Assembly: GCA_963811585.1 (NCBI GenBank)
Contig: CAWERR010000006.1
Location: forward strand, 496,001 to 560,000
DNA from: JACDHG01 sp963811585
Lineage (GTDB): Bacteria > Actinomycetota > Actinomycetes > Propionibacteriales > Nocardioidaceae
Reading direction: 5' to 3'
Length of the DNA stretch: 64,000 bases
Part shown: piece after piece, positions 8,465 to 17,350 of the stretch
Numbering within the stretch: the first letter of the stretch is position 1
Layout: each line of letters begins with the position of its first letter
Notes under the pieces: model-generated
The model's database searches: none
Told to the model about the DNA's origin: nothing
Seen by the model: the letters and a program-made list of their open reading frames with translations, nothing else
Position numbers and translations under genes: made by a program

Positions 8465-10630
8465 GTGACCGACCCCAGCAGCCAGCAGAGCACCACCGAC
8501 ACAACCGCCGCTCCGCAGCCTCCGGTCGCCGACAAGCGGCCGGTCGAGCGCAGCCACCACGGCGACACCTTCGTTGACGACTACGAGTGGCTCCGCGACA
8601 AGGAAAGTCCCGACACCGTCGCCTACCTCGAGGCGGAGAACGCCTACACCAAGGCAAGGACCGCGCACCTCGGCTCCCTGCGTGAAGCGATCTTCACCGA
8701 GATCAAGTCACGCACCCAGGAGACCGACCTGTCGGTGCCCAGCCGGACCGGCGACCACTGGTACTACCGGCGCACACTCGAGGGCATGCAGTACCCGTTG
8801 GTCTGCCGCACCAAGGCCGGCAGCGACGAATGGACTCCCCCGACGCTCGACGCCGGGCATCGACGTGCCCGGTGAGGAGGTCCTCGTCGACTGCAACGAG
8901 CTCGCCAGCGAGAGCGCAGACTACTTCTCCCTCGGCGCGTTCACCGTCACGATTGACGGCACCCTGCTGGCGTACTCGACAGACATGGTCGGTGACGAGC
9001 GCTACACGGTGTTCTTCCAGGACCTGCGCACCGGTGAGCTGCTGCCCGACGAGATCGAGAACACCCTGCATGGCGCCACCTGGTCCGCCGACCGGCAGCC
9101 ACCTCTTCTACACGACGGTCAACGACGCCTGGCGGCCGTTCAAGGTGTGGCGGCACGCGCTCGGCACCGACACCTCAGACGACGTACTCGTGCACCACGA
9201 GGCCGATGACCGCTACATGACGGGCATCAGCCGTACGACGTCTGACCGCTTCCTCATCATCACCTCGGAGTCGAAGATCACGTCCGAGCAGCGACTCCTC
9301 GATGCCGGCGACCCGACCGGCGAATTCCGGGTCGTCATCCCCCGCGTCGACGGCGTCGAGTACTCGGTCGACCACGCCGTCGTCGGAGGCGAGGACCGGC
9401 TGCTTGTCCTCCACAACCGCGATGCGATCAACTTCACGCTGGGCTCCGGGCCTGTCGATCTGTCCTCCCTTGACCAGCTCGACACCGTCATCGCACCAAG
9501 CGACGAGGTGCGTATCAACGACATCGACGTTTCGGCGACCACGGTCGTCGTCAACCTGCGCGAGGGCAGCCTGGCGCAGGTCCGCGTGCTGCCGATCAGC
9601 GGCGACGGAATTGGCGAAGGGTCCAACATCGCGTTCGACGAGGAGCTGTTCGAGGCCATTGGCGCCGGGTTCTCCGACTGGCGGCAGCCGTTCGTCCGGG
9701 TCAGCTACAGCTCGTGGGTGACGCCGGCGACGGTCTACGAGTTCGACCCTGCGACCAGCGAGCTCCACCTACGCAAGCAGCAGCCAGTCCTCGGCGGCTA
9801 CGACCCCACGGACTACATCCAGACCCGCGAGTGGGTCACCGCCCGCGACGGCGCACGGATCCCCGATCTCGATCGTGCGGCACAAGGACGTCGAGGCCCG
9901 CAGCGCTGCTCCACTGGTCTTGTACGGCTACGGCTCCTACGAGATCTGCTACGACCCGTTCATGAGCATCGCCCGGCTGTCGCTGCTCGACCGCGGCATG
10001 GTCTACGTCCTCGCCCACATCCGCGGCGGAGGAGAGATGGGCCGGCTCTGGTACGAGCACGGCAAGCTGCTGGAGAAGAAGAACACGTTCACCGACTACG
10101 TCGACGTGGCCGACCACCTGGTCGACACCGGCTGGACCACGACGCCGCAGCTTGTCGGGCTCGGCGGCAGCGCCGGTGGTCTGCTCATCGGCGTGGTCGC
10201 CAACCTCGCGCCCGAGCGGTTCGGCGGGCTCGTGGCGCAGGTGCCGTTCGTCGATGCGCTCACCACGATCCTCGACCCGGAGCTGCCGCTGACTGTCTTC
10301 GAGTGGGACGAGTGGGGCGACCCGCTGCACGACCCCGAGGTCTACGCGTACATGAAGTCCTACACGCCGTACGAGAACATCGAGGCCAGGCAGTATCCGG
10401 CCATCTACGCGCTGACGTCGATCAACGACACCCGGGTCTACTACGTCGAGCCGGCCAAGTGGATCGCCAAGCTCCGCGACACCCTGCCCAACCACAGCAA
10501 CGTGATCTTCAAGTGTGAGATGTCCGCGGGGCATGGCGGCGCGAGCGGGCGCTACGACGCGTGGCGCGAGACGGCCGACTACTTCGCGTGGATCGTGGAC
10601 ACGGCTGGGGCGACGGCCACCCCGCGTTGA
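8465..10630 (+). pseudogene. S9A prolyl oligopeptidase / oligopeptidase B-like peptidase, three frameshifts
   Basis: This is a cytosolic serine peptidase that cleaves short peptides, about 720 residues when frames are joined. The N-terminal part (RSHHGDTFVDDYEWLRDKES) and a seven-bladed propeller region precede the hydrolase domain. The catalytic triad is visible: Ser in GLGGSAGGLL near 10165, Asp in LTSINDTRVYY near 10430, and His in SAGHGGASGRYDAW near 10535. Frames change at ggg 8855-8857, near 9098, and at cccc near 9861. Each is restored by removing one base, and the three together return to frame, so the whole locus is divisible by three. The GTG at 8465 is a likely leaderless start. 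Confidence 0.85.
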
Positions 10631-10852
10631 GGGTGTCGTGGTCGTTCCTGAACACCGGCTGAGGAGGCGTAAGAACTCCCTGAGAGGCGCAACTATCTGT
10701 CGGAGGTAGGGCGTTTACTCATTACCGCTGCGGAGACGTGGCGGTGAGATGACGGCACCCCGCCGGAATCTCCAGGTCAGCCGGTGCGTTGTAGGTGGTG
10801 TACGAGTCAACGACCTCGTGCCCAGTGAGCACACCGACAGAGAGGGACCCCC

Positions 10853-11818
10853 GTGGCAACTCGTCGTACTTCGACTCTCGAATCGCGCGATGGCGCCATC
10901 GAGGGCCGCGACAGCGTTGGGATGTATCTCGACGAGATCGCGCGTACGCCGCTGCTCGACGCGGCCACCGAAGTCGAGCTCTCGAAGGCGATCGAGGCAG
11001 GACTGCTTGCGCAGCATCTCCTCGACACGGGTCGAATCGCCCGCGCCAAGGGGGGTGCGCCCATGCGCGCCTCGCGTGAGGAGCTCGAATGGCTCGTCGA
11101 GGACGGTGCGCGTGCCGTCCAGCTGTTCATCCAGGCCAACCTGCGGTTGGTCGTCTCGATCGCACGCAAGTACGGGCGTTCGGCCATGCCGATGCTCGAC
11201 CTGGTGCAGGAGGGCAACACCGGCCTGATCCGCGCGGTCGAGAAGTTCGACTACGCGAAGGGCTACAAGTTCTCGACCTACGCCACCTGGTGGGTGCGGC
11301 AGGCCATCACCCGTGGCATCGCCCAGCAGGCGCGGGTCGTGCGACTGCCGGTCCACGTCGTCGAGGAGCTCAACCAGATCGGCTCCGCCAGGCGCACGCT
11401 CGAGCGTCAGCTCGGCCGTGACCCCGAGCCGGAGGAGATCGCCGTCGAGCTCGACATGTCGCTCGGACGAGTCCTCGACCTGATGAACTGGGGTCGCGAC
11501 CATGTCAGCCTCGACACCCCGGTCGACGACGATGGCGACACGTCCCTCGGCGACCTGGTCGCCCGCGAGACGACACCGGGGCCCGACTCTGCCTTCCTCG
11601 ACGTGGAGTCGCGGCGGCGCCTCGACAAGCTCGTCGAGCTGCTCGATGAGCGCTCGGCCGACATCATCCGGTCGCGATATGGCCTCGTCGACGGCCGGCA
11701 AGAGAAGCTCGCCGAGATCGGTGCTCGTCACGGGGTGTCGGCCGAACGCGTGCGGCAGCTCGAGCGTGAGGCGCTCAGCCAGCTGCGCAAGCTCGCCGAC
11801 CCTGACCTCGCCGCGTGA
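10853..11818 (+). CDS. Sigma-70 family sigma factor, group 2 (SigB-like)
   Basis: A 321-residue sigma factor directs RNA polymerase to -10/-35 promoters. Region 1.2 is DSVGMYLDEIARTPLLDAAT. Region 2 contains NLRLVVSIARKYG and KGYKFSTYATWWVRQAITR, the core-binding and -10 melting residues. Region 3 follows, and region 4 ends with GVSAERVRQLEREALSQLRK, the -35-binding helix-turn-helix. The long acidic N-terminus of the housekeeping sigma factor is absent, and the length matches mycobacterial SigB (about 320). That favours a group 2 factor over the essential RpoD/HrdB. AGAGAGGG precedes the GTG at 10853. The 222 bp upstream have no hairpin or element I trust. Confidence 0.88.
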   Translation: MATRRTSTLESRDGAIEGRDSVGMYLDEIARTPLLDAATEVELSKAIEAGLLAQHLLDTGRIARAKGGAPMRASREELEWLVEDGARAVQLFIQANLRLVVSIARKYGRSAMPMLDLVQEGNTGLIRAVEKFDYAKGYKFSTYATWWVRQAITRGIAQQARVVRLPVHVVEELNQIGSARRTLERQLGRDPEPEEIAVELDMSLGRVLDLMNWGRDHVSLDTPVDDDGDTSLGDLVARETTPGPDSAFLDVESRRRLDKLVELLDERSADIIRSRYGLVDGRQEKLAEIGARHGVSAERVRQLEREALSQLRKLADPDLAA

Positions 11819-11839
11819 CCAGCTGCGGTGATGACCAAG

Positions 11840-12439
11840 CTAGGCGCGTGAGCGCCTGAGGAGCTCCTCCCAGAGCTCGTCGACAGCGGCTCGTAGCTGC
11901 CCGGGTGACCCGTCATTGACGATGACATGGTCGGCGGCTGCGAGCCGCTGTCGCCTGTCTGCCTGGGCATCGATTCGCTCTCGCGCGTCTTCCGCGCTCA
12001 TCGCGCGATCTCGGCTGAGCCGCTGCACCTGCTGTTCGGTCGGGGCGTCGACGACGACCACGACATCGAACTTGTCGGCCTGACCGGTCTCGACCAGCAG
12101 CGGTATGTCGTGCACCACCACGGCGTCATCGGCCGCCTCGGCTTCGATCTCCGCCGCCCTGGCACGCACCCGGGGATGGATGATCGACTCCAACCGGCTC
12201 CGCGCGCCGGCGTCACCGAAGACATGCCGACCCATCGCCGGCCGGTCGAGTTCGCCTTCCGCGGTCAGCACGTCGGGCCCGAATTCGGTGACCACCTCGG
12301 CCAGGCCGGGTGTGCCCGGGGCGACGACCTCACGAGCTAGGTCATCGGCGTCGACCACGACGGCGCCGTGTTCGCGCAGCAGGGCACTGACCGTCGACTT
12401 TCCGGCTGCGATTCCACCGGTGAGGCCCACACGCAGCAT
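11840..12439 (-). CDS. coaE: Dephospho-CoA kinase
   Basis: This enzyme performs the last step of coenzyme A synthesis, phosphorylating the ribose 3' position of dephospho-CoA with ATP. The 199-residue protein starts with the P-loop LTGGIAAGKSTVSALL. It continues with VVDADDLAREVVAPGTPGL, the substrate-binding region, and HDIPLLVETGQADKFDVVVVV, typical of the family. AAAGG precedes the ATG. The partner end is convergent with the sigma gene, 21 bp apart. Neighbourhood with rpsA is widely conserved in actinobacteria. Confidence 0.95.
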   Translation of the reverse strand: MLRVGLTGGIAAGKSTVSALLREHGAVVVDADDLAREVVAPGTPGLAEVVTEFGPDVLTAEGELDRPAMGRHVFGDAGARSRLESIIHPRVRARAAEIEAEAADDAVVVHDIPLLVETGQADKFDVVVVVDAPTEQQVQRLSRDRAMSAEDARERIDAQADRRQRLAAADHVIVNDGSPGQLRAAVDELWEELLRRSRA

Positions 12440-12473
12440 GGCGTGAGCCTTTCACGGCCAGGTAGCCCGCGGC

Positions 12474-13718
12474 TCAGCGGACCAGCCGCATCTCAGGGCT
12501 GCCGTCCTCGTTGAGCCCGCCGGTGTTGACGCACCGCACTGAGTCCTCGTCGCGATCCTCGACCACCTCCCGCACGCAGGCCTGCTGGGCACGCATGCCC
12601 CAGTAGTTCGGGTGCAGCGACTCCTGCACCTGCCACGGCACGAACGTGAAGTAGACCCGGTTCACCCACTCCAGCCGCTGCGCGGCGTGCTGGGTGCGCC
12701 ATGATTCAAGGCCGCTCGCCGGGAATGTCGACACGCCTTGCTCACACAGGCGGTGGCCGTCGAAGGCTCTGGCGAGGTCGAGGCGGGTGACGTTTGCTCC
12801 GGTCAGGGACGCCGCTGCCTTCGACACGCTCGCATTGATGGTGGCCAGGGCAGTGTCGTTGGCCCAGTCGAGGTCGGCATCGAAGAACGGGCATCCGCCT
12901 GCGCGGTATCGATCGTTGTCGTCGCCGTAGCGAATCGCCTCGCTCGGCGGGAGGGGCGCCGGGTATGTCGTCACGACCAGCCGATAGTCGGACTGTTCGT
13001 AGCCTGCCCGCACCATCGCCTGCCGCACCCGCTCGAGCGATCGGGTGATCTCGGCGGTGACTGCTCGCGCGTTGGCGGCACTGAACACGCGTTGCAGGTC
13101 GGCATCGACGCCGCACTCGCTGCGCTCGACGCCGAACCCGATGAACCCGCTGGCGCATCGGGCGACGATCGACCCGTACTGGAAGTCGTTGCCGCCGATC
13201 GACACGATGACGTGGCTGACGTCGTGCGAAGCCGCAAAGCGCTGCAGCGCCAGGGCCTGGCCCCGGTAGCCCTGACCGTCCGCGTAGAAGTCGAGCCCGG
13301 GGGTGAACCGCTTTCCCACCTGCTCCGACCTGGTCGTTGCCCCCGAGCAGGCCAGGTTGAGCCCGCGTACGTCGTCAAGGCCAAGCGTGGCGACGGACTG
13401 CTCCGCTCGGTGGCAGCCCGGCTGGCTCTCCCCGCCAGGCCGGTCGTCGTACGCGTCAGGGCCGAGAGCGTCGACAGGGCGCGCGTTGCGGTTCGTGTTG
13501 CCCGCCCATCGCGCGCCCTCCCCGGAGATGTAGCTGTCGCCGACCGAGACGACCCACGACGTCGGTGGGGTCTCGGGTGCTGACGCGCTTGTGCTGCTGC
13601 TCTTCGGACGAGGGGTCAGCGTGTCGCCGTCGGTGGCCGACGTACAGCCGGCCACGACAGCGATGAGAAGGACGGCGACCCAGCGAAGCTGGCGCATGGA
13701 CCCACCCGCTGACGACAT
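12474..13718 (-). CDS. SGNH/GDSL-family hydrolase, predicted lipoprotein
   Basis: This is a secreted or lipid-anchored esterase-like protein of 414 residues. The signal region MRQLRWVAVLLIAVVAGC ends with a lipobox (VAGC, Cys at about residue 25), followed by a Ser/Thr/Pro linker. Catalytic blocks of the SGNH fold are present: SVGDSYISGEG (nucleophile Ser), SIGGNDFQYGS (block III Asn) and ESLHPNYWGM (His). The ATG at 13718 lies six bases after TACGCT at 13725-13730, a leaderless arrangement. An internal ATG at 13697 preceded by GGGTGGG is the alternative and would keep the lipobox. The substrate is unknown. It sits between rpsA and coaE on the same strand but behind a terminator hairpin. Confidence 0.82.
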   Translation of the reverse strand: MSSAGGSMRQLRWVAVLLIAVVAGCTSATDGDTLTPRPKSSSTSASAPETPPTSWVVSVGDSYISGEGARWAGNTNRNARPVDALGPDAYDDRPGGESQPGCHRAEQSVATLGLDDVRGLNLACSGATTRSEQVGKRFTPGLDFYADGQGYRGQALALQRFAASHDVSHVIVSIGGNDFQYGSIVARCASGFIGFGVERSECGVDADLQRVFSAANARAVTAEITRSLERVRQAMVRAGYEQSDYRLVVTTYPAPLPPSEAIRYGDDNDRYRAGGCPFFDADLDWANDTALATINASVSKAAASLTGANVTRLDLARAFDGHRLCEQGVSTFPASGLESWRTQHAAQRLEWVNRVYFTFVPWQVQESLHPNYWGMRAQQACVREVVEDRDEDSVRCVNTGGLNEDGSPEMRLVR

Positions 13719-13724
13719 TCGGCC

Positions 13725-13730
13725 AGCGTA
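13725..13730 (-). promoter_or_regulatory. -10 element of a leaderless promoter (SGNH lipoprotein)
   Basis: TACGCT on the minus strand ends six bases before the ATG at 13718. It lies between the rpsA terminator hairpin and the lipoprotein gene, so it gives that gene its own promoter. Confidence 0.45.
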
Positions 13731-13750
13731 GTCACGCAGGACAAGGCGAT

Positions 13751-13779
13751 GGCCCCGCATCCACGAGGGATGCGGGGCC
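13751..13779 (-). terminator. Intrinsic terminator-like hairpin after rpsA
   Basis: Perfect 12-bp arms (GGCCCCGCATCC and its complement) flank a 5-base loop, 27 bp past the rpsA stop. The minus-strand sequence after the stem, ATCGCCTTGT, has only a short T-poor tail, as is common in high-GC actinobacteria. Confidence 0.75.
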
Positions 13780-13805
13780 TTCCGATGTTGCTGGATGCCT
13801 TGGAG

Positions 13806-15329
13806 TTACTGACCGCCGGTGAGCTTCTCACGCAGTGCCTGCAGCGCCTCATCGGAAGCGAGCGAGCCTTCGTTCGGATCTTCGGGGGCTGGTGCTGCGG
13901 CGGGAGTTTCGCCGTCGCTAGTCGCCTCCTCCGCTTCGCTACCGCTGCTGTCGGAGGAGTACTGCGACGCCTCGACTGCCTCGACGTCTGCCTTGCCGGC
14001 CTCCTCGACCTGCGTCTTGTGGGCCTCCCAGCGGGCATGCGCCTTGGCGTACTGCTCTTCCCACGCGGCCTTCTGCTCGTCGTAGCCGTCGAGCCATTCG
14101 CCGGTCTCGGCGTCGAAGCCCTCGGGGTAGAGGTAGTTGCCTTCGGCGTCGTAGGTCGCCGCCATGCCGTAGAGCGTGGGGTCGAAGTCGTCGGCCGTGT
14201 GGTCGACACCTTCGTTGGCCTGCTTGAGCGACAGCGAGATGCGACGACGCTCGAGGTCGATGTCGATGATCTTGACCATGACGTCGTCGTTGACCTGGAC
14301 GACCTGCTCGGGGATCTCCACATGGCGCTCGGCCAGCTCGGAGATGTGCACCAGTCCCTCGATGCCCTCGTCGACGCGCACGAACGCACCGAACGGCACG
14401 AGCTTGGTGACTTTGCCCGGCACGATCTGACCCATCTGGTGAGTCCTGGCGAACTGCTGCCACGGGTCTTCCTGCGTCGCCTTCAGGGACAGCGAGACAC
14501 GCTCGCGGTCCATGTCGACGTCGAGCACCTCGACCGTCACCTCTTGGCCGACCTCGACAACCTCGCCCGGGTGGTCGATGTGCTTCCAGGACAGCTCGGA
14601 GACGTGCACGAGTCCGTCGACGCCGCCGAGGTCGACGAACGCTCCGAAGTTGACGATCGACGAGACGACGCCCGGCCGGACCTGGCCCTTCTGCAGCTGG
14701 GTCAGGAAGTTCTGGCGGACCTCGGACTGTGTCTGCTCGAGCCACGCACGACGCGAGAGCACGACGTTGTTGCGGTTCTTGTCGAGCTCGATGATCTTCG
14801 CCTCGAGCTCCTTGCCGACGTACGGCTGGAGGTCGCGCACACGACGCATCTCGACGAGCGACGCCGGGAGGAACCCGCGGAGGCCGATGTCGATGATCAG
14901 ACCGCCCTTGACGACCTCGATCACGGAGCCGGTGACGACGCCGTCCTCTTCCTTGATCTTCTCGATCGTGCCCCAGGCGCGTTCGTACTGTGCGCGCTTC
15001 TTGGAGAGGATGAGCCGGCCTTCCTTGTCCTCCTTCTGGAGGACAAGGGCTTCGACCTTGTCGCCGACCGCGACTACGTCGCCTGGGTCGACGTCGTGCT
15101 TGATCGACAGCTCACGCGAAGGGATGACTCCCTCGGTCTTGTAGCCGATGTCGAGCAAGACCTCGTCTCGGTCGACCTTGACGATGATGCCGTCAACGAT
15201 GTCGCCGTCGTTGAAGTACTTGATGGTGGCGTCGATTGCGGCGAGGAAGTCCTCCGCCGATCCGATGTCGTTGACCGCGACCTGTGGGGTCTCTTGTGCG
15301 GCCGGAGGAGCTTCGATGCTGGACGTCAT
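13806..15329 (-). CDS. rpsA: 30S ribosomal protein S1
   Basis: S1 binds mRNA on the small ribosomal subunit and helps translation initiation. The 507-residue protein contains four S1 (OB-fold) RNA-binding domains, beginning near residues 36, 121, 208 and 293. The best is VRPGVVSSIVNFGAFVDLGG, then GLVHVSELSWKH; the fourth is VPGKVTKLVPFGAFVRVDEG, then GLVHISELAERHV. The C-terminal 130 residues are acidic and low in order, as in other actinobacterial S1 proteins. The ATG at 15329 is preceded by GGAG. Upstream in-frame codons lie in the leader and are not conserved. It is expressed from its own promoter and followed by a terminator. Confidence 0.97.
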   Translation of the reverse strand: MTSSIEAPPAAQETPQVAVNDIGSAEDFLAAIDATIKYFNDGDIVDGIIVKVDRDEVLLDIGYKTEGVIPSRELSIKHDVDPGDVVAVGDKVEALVLQKEDKEGRLILSKKRAQYERAWGTIEKIKEEDGVVTGSVIEVVKGGLIIDIGLRGFLPASLVEMRRVRDLQPYVGKELEAKIIELDKNRNNVVLSRRAWLEQTQSEVRQNFLTQLQKGQVRPGVVSSIVNFGAFVDLGGVDGLVHVSELSWKHIDHPGEVVEVGQEVTVEVLDVDMDRERVSLSLKATQEDPWQQFARTHQMGQIVPGKVTKLVPFGAFVRVDEGIEGLVHISELAERHVEIPEQVVQVNDDVMVKIIDIDLERRRISLSLKQANEGVDHTADDFDPTLYGMAATYDAEGNYLYPEGFDAETGEWLDGYDEQKAAWEEQYAKAHARWEAHKTQVEEAGKADVEAVEASQYSSDSSGSEAEEATSDGETPAAAPAPEDPNEGSLASDEALQALREKLTGGQ

Positions 15330-15503
15330 GTAGTAGGAACTCCGATGGATGGTTAGGTTTGTCGAGCGTGTGCACTCAAGGCTGTTGGATCGCGGTCCGG
15401 CCGACTGACCCTGGCCATGGCGAGCCGGGGAAGGCAAGTGAGTTGTAGGACGGCGAGCACGAGCCTGCTCCGTCTGAGGTCATGCAAGCCCAAAGCGCAC
15501 CAT

Positions 15504-16445
15504 CTAGAGTACGGCGCCTGCGCCTACGGGGTCAACGCGAGGGGTGTCCCACGGCCAGGCGTGCAGATCTCCAGCGCGCGCCTGAGCAAGTAGCAGGGTC
15601 GACGCAAGCTCTCGGACGGGGTTCGATGGCATGCCACCGGCAAGCTCCACCAGTGCCCACAGGTCCACGGCTCGGCCATGCGTGAACGGGTCCTGAATAT
15701 GGCCTGGCGCCCGGTCGACGAAGCTTGCCGTGATGGCGCGCACGAGTCGCTCGTCCCGCTCGAAGCGAGTGATGTTGCCGAAGTCTGTGTAGACCGACCC
15801 GGCGTGCGCGAACTCCCAGTCGAGGAGCGCGACCACGCTGTAGTCGTCGGGGTCGATGAGGATATTCTTCGGGTTGAAGTCGCTGTGCGCCAGCACAAAA
15901 CGAGACGGGTTCTCACCGCTGGCGAGAGTGTCCTCGGCGACGTCGATCAGGCTCAGTAGGGCTAGCCAGTCAGGTTCGGGCCAGGCCGCAAGGCGGCCGC
16001 TATCGCGGTAGTGCTGTGCCCAGCCGGCGAGGTCTGGCATGCCTTCCGCAGAGATGCCTAGGTCCGGCCCCGCGAACATGCCCACACTCAGGAACGGCAT
16101 GGCCGACAAGGAGCCAAGCACGTCGCCGAGGTGGTGGCCGAGCTTCTCCCGATCGAGCCCGGGGTCGTCTCGTTGGAGCACCTCGTCTAGTCGCTGGCCC
16201 TCGACGTACTCGGTGATGAGCACTGCCGGCTGGTCCGCTGTTGCCGGTCGCACCTCGAGAACCTTGGGTACGGGGATGATTCCTCGCACGAGGCGCAGCA
16301 GGCTGGCATCGATCGGCGCCCGCTCGGGCTGGCGTCGGTAGATCCGTGCGACCACTCTGTCGTCGCCGTCACCCACGACAAAGGTTTCCCCGCTGTAGCC
16401 GCCCGCGAGCGGCTCGAGGCTTGCGCCAAACCAGTCCGTCTCCAC
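15504..16445 (-). CDS. Aminoglycoside phosphotransferase-fold kinase
   Basis: This 313-residue small-molecule kinase of the APH/choline-kinase fold has all the key parts. The N-lobe contains GGYSGETFVVG and VVARIYRR (ATP-binding Lys replaced or shifted to Arg). The C-lobe contains LAHSDFNPKNILID, with the catalytic Asp, and ALLDWEFAHAGSVYTDFGN, with the metal-binding Asp. The family phosphorylates antibiotics, choline, homoserine, fructosamines and others. Sequence alone does not name the substrate and resistance should not be assumed. The start is a GTG at 16445 with GATGAT six bases upstream, a possible weak leaderless promoter. Confidence 0.82.
   Translation of the reverse strand: METDWFGASLEPLAGGYSGETFVVGDGDDRVVARIYRRQPERAPIDASLLRLVRGIIPVPKVLEVRPATADQPAVLITEYVEGQRLDEVLQRDDPGLDREKLGHHLGDVLGSLSAMPFLSVGMFAGPDLGISAEGMPDLAGWAQHYRDSGRLAAWPEPDWLALLSLIDVAEDTLASGENPSRFVLAHSDFNPKNILIDPDDYSVVALLDWEFAHAGSVYTDFGNITRFERDERLVRAITASFVDRAPGHIQDPFTHGRAVDLWALVELAGGMPSNPVRELASTLLLAQARAGDLHAWPWDTPRVDPVGAGAVL
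15506..15535 (-). promoter_or_regulatory. Probable rpsA promoter
   Basis: On the minus strand TTGACC (15530-15535) and TACTCT (15506-15511) are 18 bp apart, a good housekeeping promoter. Transcription would start near 15499 and give a leader of about 170 nt before rpsA. The promoter overlaps the last codon of the kinase gene upstream. Confidence 0.55.
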
Positions 16446-16525
16446 GGCACCATCATCCTGGGGCGGGATGGGTCAGCTGGCGGCGGCCTTGGCAGGCAGG
16501 GAGAACAGCGTCGCGAACCGCTTTC

Positions 16526-16577
16526 CGACTTGTCAGACGCTCGCCCGGCTCCGGCCGGGTGAGCGTCTGACAAGTCG
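16526..16577. terminator. Very long hairpin (24-bp stem, 4-base loop)
   Basis: Arms at 16526-16549 and 16554-16577 pair over 24 bp with a single G-T position. It lies five bases beyond the stop of the flavin-binding protein gene and 80 bp before the kinase gene on the minus strand. There is no T-run on either side. It could stop transcription, protect a 3' end, or be a protein-binding palindrome. Confidence 0.7.
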
Positions 16578-16581
16578 TGGG

Positions 16582-17103
16582 CTACCCGGTAGGTCTCTGG
16601 TAGCGGCCCCGGCGATGCACGAGCGGGGCACGTTCATCCGCGAGTTCCACCTGCTCGAACACGGTGTTGACGAGCACTGACCAACCGACTTCTCGTGGCT
16701 CGTCATCGACCAGCCGTACGCCGGCCCAGGCACTGACACCGGTGAGCAGCGGACCCCACGCTGTGTCGGTCCACTCCCCCATCCGGAACACCCCGCCAGG
16801 TGCCGGCGCCTGTCCCGCGAAAGCATCTGCGAGATCACGGTGCCCCCACTCGAGCAGCTGCACGACGGCCACCCGTGTCTGCATGAACGTCTCGGCGAAG
16901 TCAGAGTCGGGGTCAAGGAGCGCGAGCAGGTGGTCGGGCTCGCCGCGCGCGATGACGAACGACGAGACGGGCAGCCCAGCCCGGGCACTACCGGAGCCGG
17001 TCGTCCAGAGCGAGACCGTCCCCCCCAGACGTCCCCGCAGCCGGCGGACGGGATCGCGCTCGGACTCAGGCTCGAGGAACGGGTGCTCCGAGTGGATGGT
17101 CAC
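16582..17103 (-). CDS. Flavin reductase-like, FMN-binding split-barrel protein
   Basis: A 173-residue protein that I recognise as flavin-reductase-like by its pattern: HPFLEPESERDPVRRLRGRL, then VSLWTTG and PVSSFVIARGEPDHLLALLD, the split-barrel core that binds FMN. DTAWGPLLTGVSAWAGVRLV fits the C-terminal half. Most members are uncharacterised and some reduce flavins with NAD(P)H. The GTG at 17103 sits seven bases after TACGCT at 17111-17116 and is probably leaderless. A longer reading from 17190 would add 29 residues without family support. A strong hairpin follows the stop. Confidence 0.7.
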   Translation of the reverse strand: MTIHSEHPFLEPESERDPVRRLRGRLGGTVSLWTTGSGSARAGLPVSSFVIARGEPDHLLALLDPDSDFAETFMQTRVAVVQLLEWGHRDLADAFAGQAPAPGGVFRMGEWTDTAWGPLLTGVSAWAGVRLVDDEPREVGWSVLVNTVFEQVELADERAPLVHRRGRYQRPTG

Positions 17104-17110
17104 GCTCGCC

Positions 17111-17116
17111 AGCGTA
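17111..17116 (-). promoter_or_regulatory. -10 element of a leaderless promoter (flavin-binding protein)
   Basis: TACGCT on the minus strand ends seven bases before the GTG at 17103. It decides the start of this gene. Confidence 0.45.
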
Positions 17117-17350
17117 GACGTGTACGGGCCGACGGGCGGCTCGCTCCATGACGTGGCGGCGACCAGCCTTCCCGAACTCACCGGTCTCACGTCGACCGGT
17201 CCTCAGGTGATTACGCAGTCGTCGACCCTGTCGCAGGAAGGCGGGCCGCCACGCGTGACGCACCAGAGCATCGCGGCAGGCACGCTCGTCCCCATCGGCA
17301 CAGACATCGGGGTTGGCTTCCCCAGCACCTGATCGGCTCGACGGGTTGCC

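Noticed and set aside
8465..10630. Programmed frameshifting in the oligopeptidase and other broken genes
   Set aside because: The shift sites have no slippery heptamer with a downstream pseudoknot, and they occur in unrelated genes at unrelated places, mostly in C/G runs.
10853..11818. Housekeeping sigma factor RpoD/HrdB
   Set aside because: The long N-terminal acidic region is missing and the length is that of SigB-type group 2 factors.
13749..15356. Long open frame antisense to rpsA
   Set aside because: It mirrors rpsA codons in a GC-rich genome, has a biased repetitive composition (Leu/Asp/Val-rich) and no recognisable fold. The same holds for frames opposite polA (21425-23386), gltB (37221-39590) and dnaE (60421-62289).
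15504..16445. Aminoglycoside resistance gene
   Set aside because: The APH fold covers many small-molecule kinases and nothing in the sequence or context indicates an antibiotic substrate.
16526..16577. Classical intrinsic terminator
   Set aside because: No T-run follows the stem on either strand. It is listed under terminators for position only, with its function left open.
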